Shown here in pieces: positions 61,054 to 64,000 of a DNA stretch of 64,000 bases (positions are counted from its first letter, which is position 1; the number at the start of each line of letters is the position of its first letter). The translations under genes and the position numbers were made by a program. The notes below the pieces were generated by a model, which had not been told where the DNA came from, did not search any database, and saw only the letters and a list, made by a program, of their open reading frames with translations. This DNA is from Coprinopsis marcescibilis (Eukaryota; Basidiomycota; Agaricomycetes; Agaricales; Psathyrellaceae): the NCBI GenBank assembly GCA_004369085.1, contig ML210182.1, positions 62,001 through 126,000 on the forward strand, in the 5' to 3' direction.

Positions 61054-64000
61054 TCATTGTTTGTATCCTTCTAGAATTTGAGTGGCATTGGTCAAGTGTC
61101 CTTTTGGTTCCCATGAGGCTTCAGATATTGGGTAGCCTTTCCATTGGACAAGATAAAGGAATCCTCTTCCTTTCCTTTTATGGTTAAGAATTGCTTCCAC
61201 TTTGTATTCTTCTTCGTTATTGATAAGGTCAGGTGGGGGAGTCGTGTGATTTGGTCCATGGAGTTCGGTTTCTTTGTAGGGTGATAGCTAGGTTGTATGG
61301 AAGACATTGTGTATCTTCCATTGAGTTGGGAGTTTGAGCCAATAAGAGACTGGTCCAATGACTTCTGTTATCTCAAAGGGGCCTTCTCTTCTTGGTTGGA
61401 TCTTATTGAATAAATATCGCTGGTTGAGGTTCTTTGCTTCTAACCACACCTTTTCTCCAAGTTTGAATGGTCTTACTTCATTTTGGCTTTGTTGGATCAT
61501 TCGTTGTCTTGCTAATTCATGTGCAGTGAGAGCTTCTCTTTGAGCCATGGTGAGGTTTTCCATCCTTTCCATGACAGATGGAATATTTGAGATTTTGAAG
61601 GCTTTAGGGATTCCTTGTGGTGATGTTTCCAAGTTTCAGGATGATTGATGCAGTAGATTCCTAGGAAGGTCTGGACCTCTTGAAGTCCCTGTTCGGATAG
61701 TCCATCTGTTTGGGGGTGATAAGCAGTGGATAGTTGGGAATCAATCCCGAGTTGTTTGAGTAGTTGTTGATGTGATTTTGCTGCAAAGTTTGGACCTCTG
61801 TTGGAGATGATTCTGTCAGGGATACTGAATCTTTAGAAGGTAGTATCCAAAATAAGGTTTCTGGTTTCCTCTGCATCAATTTCTTTATTACAAGGGAGGG
61901 AAATTACCCCTCCTGTAAGGCCTCTATCCACCTGGATAAGGATTGCATCATAGATTACCCCATTTTCTTCCATGGGGGGTAGGCCAGACATAATGTCCAT
62001 TGTGACAAAGGCGAATGGTCAGTGTGATCCCATAGTTTTGTTAGGGATAAGAGTTGGTTTAAGGGGTTGTTGATTGATCTTGAATTGTTGACAGGTAGTA
62101 CATCCATCAATGTATTGTTTTACCACTCCCTTGAGTCCTGGAAACCAGTATGATTCTTTTACTTTCCAAAAGGTTTCTAGAACTCCAGGGTGTGCAGCAA
62201 GGAGAGAGTTGTGATGTTGTTTGATGATTTACTGTTGTAGAGTTTGATTTTGGGGTATGTACATCTTTCCTTGATAGAAAAGAGATTGTTTCCCGTCTTT
62301 TTCTTGAATTTCCCAATCGGTCATATCTTACTTCAATTGGGAGGGAAATTCCTTATGTTCAAGGAGATTGTGGAGTTTTTCTGCAATTCAGATATCGAAT
62401 CATCCTTCTGGTCCATCAAGGATTTTCTGTTGAAGTTCTGTATCAAGGAGTCTGACCACTCTTTTGGGAAATAGTTCATTTGGTAGGAGAATCATATCCT
62501 TGTTGTTGTGGTTGGCAGTTGGGCAGTGGTCAGGATGTCTAGAGAGTGCGTTGGATTGGATCATTTTCAATCCAGGGGTGTATTTGAACTGATAGTCAAA
62601 TTCGCTTAGCAAGGTGTACCATCTTGCCTGTCGTCAGTTTAGTTTGTGCATTTCTTGGAAGTAAGATAGGTTTTTGTGGTCTGAGAGAATCTTCGTAGTG
62701 TGTTGCACTCCCATAAGGTAGTGTCTCCATTTGGTGAAGGCTTGAATAAGGGCTAGGAGTTCTCGATTGTAAATCTTGTAGTTTCATTCAGCTGGGGATA
62801 GGGGTTTCAATATGAAAGAGATAGGATGTCTGGCTCTGTTGACGTCCTGTTGGGTTAGGACGGCTCCAGTGGCATACTTTGATGCATCACATTCTACTTG
62901 GAATGGTTTCTCCAAGTCTGGCATGATCAAGGTGGGTTGTTCAGTAAATCATTGTTTCAGGGTATCAAATGCAAGTTGTTGTTGTTGTTCTGTCCATTTG
63001 AAGGAAATTCCTTTTTGAAGAAGTTCATTCCTTGGTTTGGCTAATTTGGAGTATCCTCGGATGAATCGTCAATAGAAGTTTCCAAATCCCAGGAATGATC
63101 GGATTTGTTTTGTATTTGTTGGTTCTGGCCATTGTTTGAGTCCTTCTACTTCGGTTGGATCCATCGAGATCTTCCCTTCTTCAATGATCATGCCAAGGTA
63201 TTCAATCCTTTCTTGGCAGAATTGGCATTTTTCGGGTTTTAGGTAAAGGTTGTTTTCTTTCAAGACTTGAAGGACCTTGCAGGTTTCAGTGATCATTTGC
63301 CCTTTGGTGGTGGTGAAGATGAGGATGTCGTCCATGTAAATGATCACACATTGCCCTTCGTTCTTGACTTTCTCAAATATTTGATCCATCATGGCTTGGA
63401 AGGTGGCTGGGGAGTTGCACATTCCAAAGAACATGACAGTAGGTTTGTATAGTCCAATGTTTGTCTTGAAGGTGGCCTTCTATTGATCTCCATCTCTGAT
63501 CCAAATGTTGTTATATCCCCATTGAATGTCCAGTTTTGTGAAGTATTTGGCTCCTTTGAGTCGGTCTAACAGTTTGGTGATGAGGGGTAAGGGATATGCA
63601 TTTTTGATCAACCATTTGTTCAAATATCAGTAATCTTGGCAGGGTCTTAGTTTTCCATCCTTCTTTTTCATGAAGAATGGAGAAGCCATTGGTGATTGGG
63701 ATGGTTGAATGTAGTTTTTGCCTTGATTTTCTTGAATGAAGGTTTGAAGTCTGTGTTGTTCTTGTCCAGTGAGGTTGTACGTTTTGAAGGATTTCAGGAG
63801 GAAACCATCTTTCATCTCGATTTTGTGATCCCAAGGTTTTGATTCGGAAAATCAGTCAGATTTTTCCTTACTGAATACGTCAGGGTAGTCATGATATTTG
63901 GTTGGGATTTTCTCTTCAAGGGGTCTCTCTGGTTCTTTCTTTGATTTGAAGGCTAGTTCTTGGGCAATTGTGGATTTTGCCTGAGTCCGAAGAGGGTCGT
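61054..64000 (-). pseudogene. Element 2 pol fragment
   Basis: Ends with TGA at 61054-61056 after a chromodomain (LVQWKGYPISEASWEP-like, 61060-61200). Upstream pieces match element 1: integrase tail (61288-61632: LTMAQREALTAHELARQRM), integrase core and zinc region (61650-62320), RNase H (62400-62950), and RT with FFGMCNSPATFQ and YMDD intact (63069-63434). The RT N-terminus and start of the protease/RT linker reach the window edge. Frame breaks occur every few hundred bases. Not functional. Confidence 0.88.

Larger units (their letters stand above)
59284..64000 (-). mobile_element. Chromodomain Ty3/Gypsy retrotransposon, element 2 (partial, decayed)
   Basis: Related to element 1 in every visible part and in the same orientation: 3' LTR (59284-59670), purine tract GTGGGGGTAA, ORF3, then pol with chromodomain, integrase, RNase H and RT up to the window edge. 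The 5' LTR and gag lie beyond 64000. It has many stops and frameshifts, including TGG to TAG in the integrase tail, so it is older than element 1. Confidence 0.9.

Overview
Organism and overall character. This is a window of a filamentous fungal nuclear genome, almost certainly an agaricomycete basidiomycete (mushroom-forming or wood/litter decayer). Genes are dense and cut by many 45-70 nt GT-AG introns. The contents fit this lineage: an AA9 lytic polysaccharide monooxygenase, a GH3 beta-glucosidase, tandem P450s, a Cys-rich F-box protein, paired small secreted proteins, and chromodomain Ty3/Gypsy and gag-bearing LINE retrotransposons. Two assembly gaps are present (36080-36274 and 50431-50910). 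No rRNA, convincing tRNA, CRISPR or bacterial-type feature was seen. Exon models below were built by eye; where I give a protein length, the exons sum to a multiple of three. | Layout. 0.6-1.8 kb: secreted AA9 LPMO (+). 2.1-5.1 kb: spliceosomal CWC22 (-), divergent from a LACTB2-like metallo-beta-lactamase-fold nuclease (5.7-6.9 kb, +). 8.0-11.6 kb: a large Cys-rich single-pass membrane protein (+). 12.9-18.1 kb: two tandem P450 paralogues (+), followed by a decayed third copy (18.4-19.9 kb). 20.9-24.1 kb: GH3 beta-glucosidase (+). 24.6-25.5 kb: orphan protein (+). 26.0-28.2 kb: F-box protein (-). 29.8-30.7 kb: secreted protein with an ADP-ribosyl-cyclase-like signature (-). 32.7-33.7 kb: multi-span membrane protein, possibly TRIC-like (+). 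34.1-37.4 kb: two paralogous secreted Cys-rich proteins (-). 38.3-39.2 kb: MCP1-like mitochondrial membrane protein (+). 39.3-44.3 kb: IIC-type (Na/K-ATPase-like) P-type ATPase (-). | Transposon block, 45.3-64.0 kb. A LINE (gag-like ORF1; endonuclease-RT-RNase H ORF2; poly-A end at 58650) is split by a younger chromodomain Ty3/Gypsy element (visible 50911-58029, minus strand). A second, older relative of that element begins at 59284 and runs off the window. The Gypsy element is unusually legible: a -1 frameshift cassette between gag and pol, a primer-binding site that pairs with its own LTR 27 nt below a TATA box (Tf1-like self-priming), and an extra zinc-knuckle ORF in the env position that is conserved in the second, divergent element. 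Premature stops in the LINE and the young Gypsy element are all TGA, and one RT catalytic Asp has become Asn in a CpG-to-CpA context. This points to CpG-type mutational silencing. | How the genes fit together. AA9 and GH3 are complementary secreted cellulose-degrading activities. The P450s are probably xenobiotic/secondary-metabolism oxidases. The other genes are housekeeping (splicing, RNA turnover, ion pumping, mitochondrial membrane) or lineage-specific secreted/membrane proteins. There is no sign of a shared operon-like unit.
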